DNA from: a virus
Reading direction: 5' to 3' (one strand)
Length of the DNA stretch: 61,308 nt
Virus record (IMG/VR): IMGVR_UViG_3300034284_003027
Span: 1 to 61,308 of that record
In this document: piece after piece, positions 25,346 to 33,547 of the stretch
Layout: every line of letters begins with the position of its first letter
Numbering within the stretch: the first letter of the stretch is position 1
The notes under the pieces: model-generated
What the model saw: the letters and a program-made list of their open reading frames with translations, nothing else
Databases searched by the model: none
Told to the model about the DNA's origin: nothing
Program-made: the position numbers and the translations under genes

Positions 25346-25593
25346 ATCCCGGCCCTTTCACATTGCGTGAATTGGTTTGGATGGTCGAGGAACAGCAAGA
25401 TAATTGGTGGGACCATACGGCTTCCATCCTGGCCATCATTGCCGAAGTGAATCGCGACAAGAAGAAGAATCCAACCCCATTCACGGCCGCCAAGTTTCAT
25501 CCTCGCAAGGCGAAACAGAAGCAGCCACCCGCTGAACAGGTTGACCTCAAAATACTCAAGTCAATTTTTGTGGAGAGGAGGCCACTGCAGTAA
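24896..25593 (+). CDS. Tail assembly chaperone, -1 frameshift product (gpGT-like)
   Basis: The first 98 residues are shared with the short form; after T TTT TTC at 25183-25189 the ribosome slips back one base and reads 25189-25593 in the new frame, giving about 232 residues. The extension has no stop and contains DEWEVWRFGYGLAGI, DPGPFTLRELVWMVEE and 'WDHTASILAIIAEVNRDKKK', text I know as a stand-alone-looking 'T' domain in related phages. Its conserved part begins upstream of any usable start codon in that frame (first candidate TTG 25363), so frameshifting rather than internal initiation is required. The GT form should bind the tape measure protein during tail assembly. Confidence 0.8.
25183..25219 (+). 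promoter_or_regulatory. -1 programmed ribosomal frameshift signal
   Basis: The slippery heptamer T TTT TTC (25183-25189) is in the right phase to the chaperone reading frame. A 6-nt spacer follows, then a perfect 9-bp hairpin: GGTCAGAAG (25196-25204), loop GGCAGG, CTTCTGACC (25211-25219). All three parts of a classical -1 signal are present. Confidence 0.85.
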
Positions 25594-25595
25594 TC

Positions 25596-27674
25596 ATGTC
25601 CGCAAGCAATGTGAGAGCTGGACGAGCGTACGTTGAAATCGCTGCTGATTCGTCACGGTTGGGTCGCGATCTGCGCGCGGCTCAAACTCAAATACGCGGC
25701 TTTGGGGATTCGGTTCGGAACATCGGATTGCAGCTAGGAACGTTATTCTCCGGAGCAGCTCTTAGCGGTGGTATTTTGAATTCAGCCAAGTCGTTCGCGG
25801 ATGCTGGATCGGCACTCGACGATCTTTCACAGCGTTCGGGCGCATCGGTGGAATCCCTCGGTGCATTGTCATTGGCCGCCAAGCTGTCGGATACTTCGTT
25901 GGAGACCTTGGGCAAGGGGTTTGCAAAGATGCAACTTCTTATTGTGAAAGCGTCCAAGGGGAATGACGAGGCTGTGGACGCGATCCAATCCCTAGGTCTC
26001 AATCTGCGAAGTCTAGCGCGCATGTCACCCGACAAACAATTCGAAGCCTTTGCCGGTGCCATTGCGAAACTCCAAGATCCGGCGTTGCGGGCTAACGCTG
26101 CCGTTTCTGTGTTTAGCAAAAGTGGCCTTGAACTCCTGCCTATGCTCATGGAGGGAAAGGATGGCTTGAGGGATTTGGCTAAAGAGGCACGCGATCTTGG
26201 ATTGGTTATGTCTTCGAAGGATGCGGCATCGGCAGCCGTGTTTGGCGACGCACTTGATAAACTGCGGATGTCCTTCGCTGCCGTTTATAACAAAATCGGT
26301 GCAGCGCTGGCTCCGATGCTCAATCGTATCACCAACATTTTTTTTGGAGTGTCCGCGGCTGTTACCAAATGGCTTGAAAAGAATCGCGGGATTATTGCGT
26401 TGGTGGCACCCATCGTGGCTGCTCTCGGTTCCGTCGGGGCTTCTGCGATCGGACTGGGGCTAGCATTCAAGATTGCGGCGATTGCTGTGGGGCCAGCATT
26501 ACTCGCGGCGCTCATCGCTGTGAAGACCGCGATTGTAACTGTCGCGGGGGTGCTGGCTGCAATTGCGATTCCCGCCTTGGCAGTGGCGGCCGCAATTGGC
26601 GGACTGACGGCTACGATGTACGCATTGGGTATAACATGGACCGACGTTGCGAAAACGATTGCCAACGTGTGGGCGGGTGCCATGTCGTTCATTGGCAATT
26701 CACTAAGTCCCATTGGCCAGTTCATCGCGAGCTGGGTTAGTAAGGTTGTCGAGGGCTTCGCCTGGATGTATGACGGAGCGACCCAGTATTTTGGTGCCAT
26801 TGGCAAAGCGCTCGCCGATGGCAACCTTGAAGGGGCAGGCCAAGTTGCAATGGCCGGTCTCACACGTGCCTTCCGTGGCGGATTCAACGTACTCTACGGC
26901 TACTATCTCGCCTTCATCGAGGGTTGGAAGTCCTCATGGGATATGTGGACAACGGGTCTTTCGGATGTCTTTGTCGTCGCATGGACAAGTATCGAATCGA
27001 CTTTCACAGATACCATTTCGTACCTTGGCCAAATGTGGACGCTCTTTACGACCGGCCTAACGATTGCATGGAATTCATCCATCGGGTTCATTCAAAAAGC
27101 TTGGATCCGGCTGAAGGCGATGTTTGATAAGGACATCAATGTTACGGCTGAGACCAATGCTATCGATCAGCGAACATTGGATGCCAATGGAAACGCCTTC
27201 GCGAGCGGTGAGTCTGCGATCGTAGCGCGTGAGAAACAACGACGAGACCGTCAGTCGCAGATCCAAATGGAGCGCGCGACCATGATCGGCACCCTTGAAT
27301 CGGATCGCCAGCGGAGACAGACCGATCGTGCCAAAGCAACCGACAGCCTCATGGGCCAAGCGAACGCAGAGTTCGACACGGCCAAGCAAAGGTACGAAGC
27401 GTCTATCAAGGCAGTTCAGGATTTCAAACCAGATTTCAAAGCACGCAAGAACAAGTTCGGTTTTGATCCCGAAAGTCTCTTAACCGAAACATACAGTCCC
27501 GAAAAGAGTGTCACGGAAGCGAAAACGCGCATCGAATCGAAAGGGACATTTAGCGCCTTTGGAGCACGCGGTCTGCAATCCGACTCGGTAGAAAAATCAT
27601 CGGCTGAGACGGCCAAGAATACAGCCGCCATGTTGCAGTGGATGAAACAAAACCCCGGAGCCCGATTCATATGA
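25596..27674 (+). CDS. Tail tape measure protein
   Basis: A 692-residue protein. The N-terminus 'VRAGRAYVEIAADSSRLGRD' and 'LRAAQTQIRGFGDSVRNIG' is the usual start of planctomycete-phage tape measures. A hydrophobic centre follows (about residues 263-335, several potential membrane helices), then a Trp-rich block and a charged helical C-terminus ('KQRRDRQSQIQMERATMIGT'). Tape measures set tail length and help DNA entry; 692 residues predict a tail of roughly 100 nm. GGAGAGGAGG precedes the ATG. It overlaps the next gene by ATGA. Confidence 0.88.
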   Translation: MSASNVRAGRAYVEIAADSSRLGRDLRAAQTQIRGFGDSVRNIGLQLGTLFSGAALSGGILNSAKSFADAGSALDDLSQRSGASVESLGALSLAAKLSDTSLETLGKGFAKMQLLIVKASKGNDEAVDAIQSLGLNLRSLARMSPDKQFEAFAGAIAKLQDPALRANAAVSVFSKSGLELLPMLMEGKDGLRDLAKEARDLGLVMSSKDAASAAVFGDALDKLRMSFAAVYNKIGAALAPMLNRITNIFFGVSAAVTKWLEKNRGIIALVAPIVAALGSVGASAIGLGLAFKIAAIAVGPALLAALIAVKTAIVTVAGVLAAIAIPALAVAAAIGGLTATMYALGITWTDVAKTIANVWAGAMSFIGNSLSPIGQFIASWVSKVVEGFAWMYDGATQYFGAIGKALADGNLEGAGQVAMAGLTRAFRGGFNVLYGYYLAFIEGWKSSWDMWTTGLSDVFVVAWTSIESTFTDTISYLGQMWTLFTTGLTIAWNSSIGFIQKAWIRLKAMFDKDINVTAETNAIDQRTLDANGNAFASGESAIVAREKQRRDRQSQIQMERATMIGTLESDRQRRQTDRAKATDSLMGQANAEFDTAKQRYEASIKAVQDFKPDFKARKNKFGFDPESLLTETYSPEKSVTEAKTRIESKGTFSAFGARGLQSDSVEKSSAETAKNTAAMLQWMKQNPGARFI

Positions 27675-28498
27675 CGATTCCCAAAGAGTCACCTCTTTGG
27701 CCTGGATTGTCGGGGCCCGGTGACGATGAGATAGTCTGTGTCGAGCGCTTCGACTCTCGGCCGCTGAACAATAGCCGGGACCCATCGATAACTCTCCACT
27801 TCAGCCTGTGGCGCAGCGATGATGAATCGAGAATTGCCGGAAAGCTTGAGGATACAGCGCCAGCGTTGTTCGACGGCCTGGATGCGGACAGCTATACCCT
27901 CGATCCACAGGGTGGCGGTGTGTGGCTGGCTCATGTGAATTACAAAATTCGCAATCAATCGGCCGAATCCTTCGATACGACGGGTGGGACTGTGCATGTC
28001 ACACAGAGCTTTGGGACCAACCGTTTTGGGACGTTGGCTCCTGATTTCCAAGGGGCGATTGGAGTTAGCGACGACAGGGTCGATGGCGTCGATATTACGA
28101 TCCCCGCTTACAAATTCTCCGAGACACACTTCATTCCGAGAATCTTTGTAAACGCTTCGTACAGAAACACGCTCTTTCAAATGACTGGCAAAGTCAATAA
28201 CGCAACATTTAAGAGCTTTGCTGCGGGGGAAGTGTTGTTCCTTGGCTCCACGGGGCAACGCCGCGGGCGCGAGGATTTTGAAATCACTTACAACTTTGCT
28301 GCCAGTCCGAACATTGCGTCGATTGTATTCACGCCGAGTATCACGGTACTCAACAAACAGGGTTGGGATTACATGTGGTTGTATTACGATGACCAAATTG
28401 ATTCTGTCGCGCATCGTATCGTTCGTCGACCTCGAGGCGCATACGTGGAGCGAGTCTACGAACGAGCTGATTTTAGCTTGTTGGGATTGGGTGCGTAA
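27671..28498 (+). CDS. Distal tail protein, hypothetical
   Basis: A 275-residue beta-rich protein starting at the ATG overlapping the tape measure stop. 'PSITLHFSLWRSDDESRIAG', 'GGVWLAHVNYKIRNQ', 'QSFGTNRFGTLAPDFQGAIG' and 'EISYNFAASPN'-like text (here 'FEITYNFAASPN') recur in planctomycete phage tail genes. Its place after the tape measure gene is that of distal tail proteins. No enzymatic motif. Confidence 0.65.
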   Translation: MTIPKESPLWPGLSGPGDDEIVCVERFDSRPLNNSRDPSITLHFSLWRSDDESRIAGKLEDTAPALFDGLDADSYTLDPQGGGVWLAHVNYKIRNQSAESFDTTGGTVHVTQSFGTNRFGTLAPDFQGAIGVSDDRVDGVDITIPAYKFSETHFIPRIFVNASYRNTLFQMTGKVNNATFKSFAAGEVLFLGSTGQRRGREDFEITYNFAASPNIASIVFTPSITVLNKQGWDYMWLYYDDQIDSVAHRIVRRPRGAYVERVYERADFSLLGLGA

Positions 28499-29376
28499 TG
28501 CCACAGCGTGGAGATCCACTTGCAATTAGTGCCCGCGACTGGACGGACATGCAACGCGTGGTCGACAAGTTTCGTAACGGTGGCGAATCGTTTCAAGCGG
28601 AAGCAATGCAGAGCTCGTATCGCAGCCCTGCAATTGTAAAGGTGCTAAACGCTACGGGAACTCCGCTCGAGCATTGTGGAATCGTGGGACTCGGCGAACC
28701 CGTGATTCTACCAACCGACAACGAAATGGAGTTCATCCGGAACATCGCGTTCAGGATAGTGCCCCCCTTGCCTGGTCGATGGGGCGTCCTGCAGTCGCCG
28801 GTTGCGGCCGGTGAGATTACCACCGCGATCGTTGCGGGAGTTGCGGCCTGCAAAATCAACGTCACTTCAGAGATTGGCCTGAATCGATTCGCGGATGCAG
28901 TTGCGCCCGATTTCACAGAGTTGATGGTAAGTGATTCGGTTGGCAATGCTCAAATCCTGTGGCGTGCAGGGGGCACTGGTAGCCAATGGGCGATCGTCCG
29001 GATTGGCAACACAGCATGTACAGAGAGGCTCGAAAAATTCGTAATGCTAAGTGATTGGTCGGACGATGGTCTTGCGGTTGCTCGCTTTACGTTAATGGAA
29101 GCGGTCGCACCGGACATGGTAGGGATAGTCGAAGATCCATTAGGGATATTCGCAGACCAAATCGGACTTGGAAACTCAGGGCTCGCCACAAGAACATGTA
29201 GCGGACGGCATTTTGTGATCCAAGCCGCATGTGAACAAGATGAGGTTGCTCCAAGTGCTCCGCTTGGAAGCTGCGCCTACAGCGATCCGACCGGCAATCC
29301 TGCTTGTTCGATTACGACCGAAGCAGATTGCGAGGCAATTCCTGGCACATGGACTTTGGGAGGAACGTGTCTATGA
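28498..29376 (+). CDS. Distal tail/baseplate hypothetical protein
   Basis: A 292-residue protein starting at TAATG. 'QRGDPLAISARDWTDMQRVV' followed by 'YRSPAIVKVLNATGTPLEHC' and 'WGVLQSPVAAGEITTAIVAG' is text I have seen in planctomycete phage baseplate-region proteins. The C-terminus is cysteine-rich ('LGSCAYSDPTGNPACSITTE', 'TWTLGGTCL'), suggesting a small disulfide or metal-stabilised knot. Overlaps the repeat protein gene by ATGA. Confidence 0.6.
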   Translation: MPQRGDPLAISARDWTDMQRVVDKFRNGGESFQAEAMQSSYRSPAIVKVLNATGTPLEHCGIVGLGEPVILPTDNEMEFIRNIAFRIVPPLPGRWGVLQSPVAAGEITTAIVAGVAACKINVTSEIGLNRFADAVAPDFTELMVSDSVGNAQILWRAGGTGSQWAIVRIGNTACTERLEKFVMLSDWSDDGLAVARFTLMEAVAPDMVGIVEDPLGIFADQIGLGNSGLATRTCSGRHFVIQAACEQDEVAPSAPLGSCAYSDPTGNPACSITTEADCEAIPGTWTLGGTCL

Positions 29377-30590
29377 CCGGTCATCCTTGTTGCTGCGTTG
29401 AGACAAGTTCCTCTAGCTCATCGGTGTCTAGTTCGTCGTCTAGTTCGAATCCAAGCTCATCCGTTAGCTCATCGAGCTTGTCCAGCAGCTCTTTTCCATC
29501 ATCCAGCAATCCCTCGTCCAGTAACCCATCTTCGAGTAACCCATCTTCGAGTAACCCATCTTCGAGTAATCCATCATCCAGTAATCCCTCGTCCAGTAAT
29601 CCTTCATCTAGTTACCCATCGAGTGGCAATCCGTCATCATCGAATCCATCGTCGAGTAACCCTTCGTCGAGTAACTCATCATCGAGTAACTCATCGTCTA
29701 GAAACCCATCGTCTAGTAACTCCTCGTCTAGTAACTCCTCGTCTAGAAACCCATCGTCTAGTAATCCATCGTCTAGTAATCCCTCGTCCAGTAATCCCTC
29801 GTCCAGTAATCCTTCATCTAGTAACTCTTCATCTAGTAACTCTTCATCTAGTAACTCTTCATCTAGTAACTCTTCATCTAGTAACCCATCATCCAGCAAT
29901 CCATCTTCGAGTAACCCATCGAGTAGCAATCCCTCGTCTAGTAACCCGTCGAGCAGCAATCCGTCATCATCGAATCCATCGTCTAGCGATCCATCGTCTA
30001 GCAATCAATCCTCTAGCAACCCTAGCTCTAGCAACCCATCGTCCAGTAATCCATCATCTAGTAACCCTAGCTCAAACAATCCATCGTCTAGCAATCCATC
30101 GTCAAGCTCGTCATCAAGATCATGCCAAGAGCCATGCTGCTTCCCTGGAACATCGCAATTTATCAAGGGCTTTCACGTAACGATAACTGGAATAGTTAGT
30201 AACCAATGCAACTGCGAAGATGTTGAGTTGACAATAAACTTTGGAAATGATCGCTGCGATTGCGTAATGTCCAAGGAAATAGAAATCGCTGGTCCACATG
30301 ATTGCTGGAATGCAGTTAGTAGAATAGGAATGTCTCTGGTTTGCTCAGAAAGTGGCATTACAGTCGATTTAGGATTGTTTCCAGACGATGGGTTGCAAGG
30401 AGAAACGCATTGGACTCAAACACACCCACCTGGAACAGCACCAGGGGATGTGATAATTGACGGGAGTGCTTTCTATAGCCAAGGTGACAACTTGTCTTGC
30501 GATTACCAAAACGCTGTCGTGACCGCTACGCCAATTCTTTCATCGAGTAACGAATGCTGTGATGATCTTGCCGAAGGTCCACCACCATGA
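29373..30590 (+). CDS. Ser/Asn/Pro pentapeptide-repeat tail protein
   Basis: A 405-residue protein with three parts. Residues 1-10 are MTGHPCCCVE. Residues about 11-250 are a low-complexity stalk of some 47 pentads, mostly SSSNP, with variants SSSNS, SSSRN, SSSYP and SSSDP. Residues about 255-405 are a cysteine-rich globular head (SCQEPCCFPG, CNCEDVELTI, RCDCVM). It is encoded with the baseplate genes and overlaps both neighbours by ATGA. A long flexible stalk with a distal head suits an adhesion fibre. The dense serines are potential O-glycosylation sites, and two glycosyltransferase-like genes follow within 0.3 kb. No signal peptide is seen, as expected for a virion part. Confidence 0.7.
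   Translation: MTGHPCCCVETSSSSSSVSSSSSSSNPSSSVSSSSLSSSSFPSSSNPSSSNPSSSNPSSSNPSSSNPSSSNPSSSNPSSSYPSSGNPSSSNPSSSNPSSSNSSSSNSSSRNPSSSNSSSSNSSSRNPSSSNPSSSNPSSSNPSSSNPSSSNSSSSNSSSSNSSSSNSSSSNPSSSNPSSSNPSSSNPSSSNPSSSNPSSSNPSSSDPSSSNQSSSNPSSSNPSSSNPSSSNPSSNNPSSSNPSSSSSSRSCQEPCCFPGTSQFIKGFHVTITGIVSNQCNCEDVELTINFGNDRCDCVMSKEIEIAGPHDCWNAVSRIGMSLVCSESGITVDLGLFPDDGLQGETHWTQTHPPGTAPGDVIIDGSAFYSQGDNLSCDYQNAVVTATPILSSSNECCDDLAEGPPP
29403..30120 (+). repeat. 15-bp minisatellite encoding SSSNP pentads
   Basis: About 47 tandem 15-bp units of the type AGTAAYCCATCGTCT, with synonymous variation between units and stretches of several identical units (for example around 29820-29880). The phase is kept throughout, so changes in copy number alter stalk length without breaking the frame. 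Confidence 0.9.
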
Positions 30591-31063
30591 AAATCAGAAA
30601 GAGCTTGTTGGTAGAAGCAGCCAAGGATAGACCGCAGGGATACTTAGAAGATGTTTATTCTCATGTTGAATCAGAAGACATGGAGTTTGTCTACATCAGT
30701 AACGATAACTACATACTTCTGAAAAACAAATACACTGTTGAGCATGGTTTGCCAGGCACGGAACTCAAGAAGCTGATTTCTTGGTTCTATTCACCCGACA
30801 AAAGGAAGTGTAAATGCGCGACACGAATAGCCAAAATGAACAAATGGGGGCCAGATAAGTGCGAGCAGAGAATGGACACGATACTTCGCTGGCTGAAACA
30901 CTCAGCACGGATCAGCAACATCCCGTACTTCGAGCCAGCCGTGAAGATTCTGGTTCGAAAGGCCATAAAGAACTCACGGTCGCAGTTACAACCGCCCCCC
31001 GCAAAGACTGCACACTTGCCTATTGCCTCGCATCCATCGACTCCTGCGGCTGGACGCCAATAG
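30587..31063 (+). CDS. Phage hypothetical protein with C.C...C motif
   Basis: A 158-residue basic protein starting at the ATG overlapping the fibre stop. 'KRKCKCATRIAKMNKWGPDK', then a helix 'CEQRMDTILRWLKHSARI' and 'AVKILVRKAIKNSR'. The CxC...MN.WG...C pattern marks a family in phages with a neighbouring glycosyltransferase; by analogy it may accompany that enzyme. The final 40 residues are Pro/Ala-rich and overlap the next gene in another frame, so they are probably unconstrained. Confidence 0.6.
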   Translation: MKIRKSLLVEAAKDRPQGYLEDVYSHVESEDMEFVYISNDNYILLKNKYTVEHGLPGTELKKLISWFYSPDKRKCKCATRIAKMNKWGPDKCEQRMDTILRWLKHSARISNIPYFEPAVKILVRKAIKNSRSQLQPPPAKTAHLPIASHPSTPAAGRQ

Positions 31064-31698
31064 TCTTTTCCGAACCTGGCTCAACGGAGACGGACTATCA
31101 AACGATTCAAAACGAAACCAAGCTTGGTATCTGGCACAATTGGCTTAGTTCCTGCCGCTGGTGTCTTGAGCATTCGAGCACCGACTATATCATGACCGTT
31201 CAAGACGATTCGCTATTTCATCCGGATAGTAAATCGTTCGTGGATGCAATGTCCTGGCCGTCCAACTGTGGGTTCGTGTCACTCTATACACCCAAGCATT
31301 ACTCGATTCAAAAGTCTGGCCAATTGCGCACGACCGGCATCAATCGCATCGTTACCAATAGTCTTTGGGGCGCGTGCGCTCTGCTTTGGAAACGATCCGT
31401 TCTATCGCAGGTTCTCGAAACACCGACTTGTAAATACTGGCTCGGTGCCAAGCCGAAGTCAGGTGCAAAGTCAGTCATCGAGAATCGTAGGCTCAATCCT
31501 CACTTGATCGCCAATAGCGACACCGCCATCGGCAAGGCAGTCAACCGACTTGGCTTGTCGATGTACTTTGTGGATCCTTCACCCGTCCATCATGTGGCGA
31601 AGCATTCCACAATTTCACACGGCGACAATTCCGGACGTCGCAATTGCTATCGCTGCGCGGACTTTGAAAAGCCACTTTGGGATCAGGTCTACCCATGA
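30859..31698 (+). CDS. Glycosyltransferase-like phage protein
   Basis: Opening 'LTVAVTTAPRKDCTLAYCLA' and 'SSTDYIMTVQDDSLFH' is the nucleotide-sugar binding face of a GT-A-like fold: a first beta strand with TTAPR and a DD metal motif near residue 113. 'FVSLYTPKHYS' and 'WGACALLWKRSVL' are acceptor-side motifs of the same group. The only in-frame start before this core is the GTG at 30859, which gives a 205-bp overlap with the preceding gene; a start at a non-standard codon further downstream is possible. Likely substrates are virion proteins, with the serine-rich protein at 29373-30590 the obvious candidate. Confidence 0.65.
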   Translation: MRAENGHDTSLAETLSTDQQHPVLRASREDSGSKGHKELTVAVTTAPRKDCTLAYCLASIDSCGWTPIVFSEPGSTETDYQTIQNETKLGIWHNWLSSCRWCLEHSSTDYIMTVQDDSLFHPDSKSFVDAMSWPSNCGFVSLYTPKHYSIQKSGQLRTTGINRIVTNSLWGACALLWKRSVLSQVLETPTCKYWLGAKPKSGAKSVIENRRLNPHLIANSDTAIGKAVNRLGLSMYFVDPSPVHHVAKHSTISHGDNSGRRNCYRCADFEKPLWDQVYP

Positions 31699-32357
31699 AG
31701 TTCATCACTTCCCTCAGTCGTCACCGCATCGAGCGGCAACAGTATTGCCTCAAGACTTGGCAACAGTACGGTGAGATAACAGCCGTACAATCCGCAGCAG
31801 ACATTGAAATACTGACACCCCATTTTCCAGAGGTTCGGTTCGTTGAGACGGACAAAACGGGTAGCCAAAAGTATTGTCTACCAAATCGCGTACGGATCAA
31901 GGCGATGATTGACCAAGGACCAGGCTTATTGATCAATAGTGACATCAAGATCGACTCCAGTCACGAGGATTTCCAAGCAGACTGGGAAACGGAAAGAGGG
32001 CAATTCAACGTTGGGATTCGTTACGACTTCGACGAACCTGGTAAGCCAAAAGTATTGAACCCTTACGGAATCGATGCGTTCCTGATCACAGAGGAGGCGA
32101 TGGAGCTCATTCCCGATGTGGGTTTCGTGATCGGAGTATCGGTCTGGGACTATTGGATTGTATGGCACATGCTCACGGAGCGATTTCGAATCAAGGCGAA
32201 GACAACGCCAGGCCTACTACACTTGCGTCATCCACAGAACTGGGGCGAGCGAGACACCGAAATAGGCCTCTCGATCATGCGATCCGTGTACGGTCTCAAC
32301 GAGCCCAAGAAGATCCTGGACGCAGTGATTCCAATTGCAACTAATCGAAAACGCTAG
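31695..32357 (+). CDS. Second glycosyltransferase-like protein
   Basis: A 220-residue protein starting at the ATG that overlaps the previous stop. 'MKFITSLSRHRIERQQYCLK' at the N-terminus, then 'LINSDIKIDSSHEDFQADWE' and 'NPYGIDAFLITEEAMELIPD' read like a GT-A family enzyme, with NSDI as the metal-binding acidic motif. It is coupled to the glycosyltransferase before it, and the two may act in sequence. Confidence 0.55.
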   Translation: MKFITSLSRHRIERQQYCLKTWQQYGEITAVQSAADIEILTPHFPEVRFVETDKTGSQKYCLPNRVRIKAMIDQGPGLLINSDIKIDSSHEDFQADWETERGQFNVGIRYDFDEPGKPKVLNPYGIDAFLITEEAMELIPDVGFVIGVSVWDYWIVWHMLTERFRIKAKTTPGLLHLRHPQNWGERDTEIGLSIMRSVYGLNEPKKILDAVIPIATNRKR

Positions 32358-32513
32358 AAATGGCAGTGTCTACGATAAATAGCTAAGGCCGGCACTGAAT
32401 TTGCGTCTCTTGAACCTGGAATGATTTGACCAAACGTGTCCCCAGGTCATGCCAGGATTGCAACTGGATATTATCCCATGTTTTCTATCGCTCGCTGTCA
32501 AGGAATTGTCCAA

Positions 32514-33023
32514 ATGCTTACCCGCTGTTTGTTCGTATTATGTGTGATTGGTTCGATTGGTTTTAGTGACAACGTTCGAGCTCAATCTGACGACAGTCGA
32601 AACAAACAACAATGGCCCATTATTCAGTGGTACTCCGCCATCGGTAGCCAAAGTGGTGATCGAACCACCTTCCGTGATGCATCCGGTCGGACGCAAGGTT
32701 CGGCAACACAATTAGGCGGTAAAACCACATTCCGCGATAGTTCTGGTCGAACGGTTGGATCAGCTGACACCTCAGGAAACCGAATAACGATCCGCGACGC
32801 CAGCGGTAGAACGATTGAGACCGCGAGTACGAACCGTGATCGCACGACATTTCGATCATCGAGTGGCAGCAACTTAGGCTCAGCAAGTCAGTCTCGCAAT
32901 CAAACGACATTTCGCGATGCAAGTGGACGGTCGACTGGATCTGCGAGCAACCATAGTAATCGAACAACATTCAGAGATAGCTCCGGGCGGTCGACGGGAT
33001 CAGCGAGTAATAATCGGCGATAG
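32514..33023 (+). CDS. Secreted protein with six 20-residue 'TTFRDSSGRT' repeats
   Basis: A 169-residue protein. The ATG at 32514 has AAGGA 8 nt upstream and opens a signal peptide (MLTRCLFVLCVIGSIGFSDN, cleavage likely after VRA). From about residue 50 six repeats of about 20 residues follow, consensus xTTFRDSSGRTxGSASxxxN. These are polar beta-prone repeats known from secreted proteins in phages and bacteria; function unknown. Longer starts at 32436 or 32478 are possible but would bury the signal peptide. It ends the late gene region. Confidence 0.65.
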   Translation: MLTRCLFVLCVIGSIGFSDNVRAQSDDSRNKQQWPIIQWYSAIGSQSGDRTTFRDASGRTQGSATQLGGKTTFRDSSGRTVGSADTSGNRITIRDASGRTIETASTNRDRTTFRSSSGSNLGSASQSRNQTTFRDASGRSTGSASNHSNRTTFRDSSGRSTGSASNNRR

Positions 33024-33091
33024 TTGCGATCGATCACGTTTCCAAACTTTGGCTAGTATGTTAGGCGCGAGGGAATGTTCTCTATCTAGAC

Positions 33092-33129
33092 AACGGTAGG
33101 GGCAACCGCAGCGATTGCCTCTCGCCGTT
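33092..33129 (+). terminator. Two-part stem-loop, probable late-operon terminator
   Basis: AACGG pairs with CCGTT and the inner GGGGCAA with TTGCCTC (one G-T pair). It begins about 70 nt after the last late gene and is followed by TTTGATCC, a weak T-run. Confidence 0.4.
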
Positions 33130-33243
33130 TGATCCTGCTGACCCTGCGTTTGGGCCCGAAGGCTTCGTTGGTTACTTTTCAATCCAAGGATTCATCGCCC
33201 GAGAGCAGTTTATTCTCGAATTACCCTACCGCAGTGACCTAAG

Positions 33244-33270
33244 TTGTCACTTGCCAAGCTGATATATAAT
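33244..33270 (+). promoter_or_regulatory. Sigma-70-like promoter of csrA
   Basis: TTGTCA at 33244-33249 and a perfect TATAAT at 33265-33270, but with 15-nt spacing; the alternative -10 TAATGT (33267-33272) gives 17. Transcripts would start near 33278 and include the leader hairpin. Confidence 0.45.
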
Positions 33271-33337
33271 GTGTTGGGACGCGGCAGACCAACTATTCCC
33301 GCACTGCCGCAGCAATCAAGCTCACGGAAGAATCAAA

Positions 33338-33547
33338 ATGCTAGTTCTAAGTCGCAAAGTTGGAGATAAGTTAGTTATCGACGGCAACATCACTGTGGAA
33401 GTCGTCAAGATCTCTGGCAACCGAATTTCGCTCGGCATCGTTGCCCCGTCCAATGTCAAAATCCTCCGTGGTGAGTTAAGCGAACAGCAAGCCAAGGCGC
33501 AAATTGTGGAGTTAGTTGTTGAAGATGGCTTGTTGGTTGCTTGCTAG
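33338..33547 (+). CDS. csrA: Carbon storage regulator CsrA
   Basis: A 69-residue RNA-binding regulator. MLVLSRKVGDKLVIDG, VEVVKISGNRISLGI and APSNVKILRGEL are the diagnostic CsrA segments, including the L4/R44-type RNA contacts. It binds GGA-containing hairpins in mRNA leaders and controls translation. The gene's own leader has ACGGA (33324-33328) at the ribosome binding site, which matches the ANGGA core, so autoregulation is likely. A leader hairpin lies upstream. The start at 33338 fits the family; a longer frame from 33269 is spurious. It stands between phage late genes and the defence island, and phage-borne csrA copies are known. Confidence 0.93.
   Translation: MLVLSRKVGDKLVIDGNITVEVVKISGNRISLGIVAPSNVKILRGELSEQQAKAQIVELVVEDGLLVAC

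Larger units (their letters stand above)
33024..33337. other. Intergenic region between repeat protein and csrA
   Basis: 314 bases without a gene. It holds a large stem-loop (33092-33129), a promoter with perfect TATAAT (33244-33270), and a leader hairpin GCGGCAG/CTGCCGC (33281-33287 with 33304-33310) ahead of csrA. Confidence 0.6.

Noticed and set aside
25363-25593. The second tail chaperone part as an independent gene from TTG 25363
   Set aside because: Conserved text of the domain starts well before that codon, and a full frameshift signal lies upstream.
29398-30180. Two further long frames across the SSSNP minisatellite (plus-strand second frame and minus strand)
   Set aside because: They are automatic by-products of an in-phase 15-bp repeat and show only HRLVTH-like or LLDDG-like repetition.
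30587-31698. Frameshift fusion of 30587-31063 with the glycosyltransferase-like gene
   Set aside because: The frames overlap by 205 bp in -1 relation, but I find no slippery heptamer in correct phase before the conserved glycosyltransferase core, and the first protein has a natural helical end.
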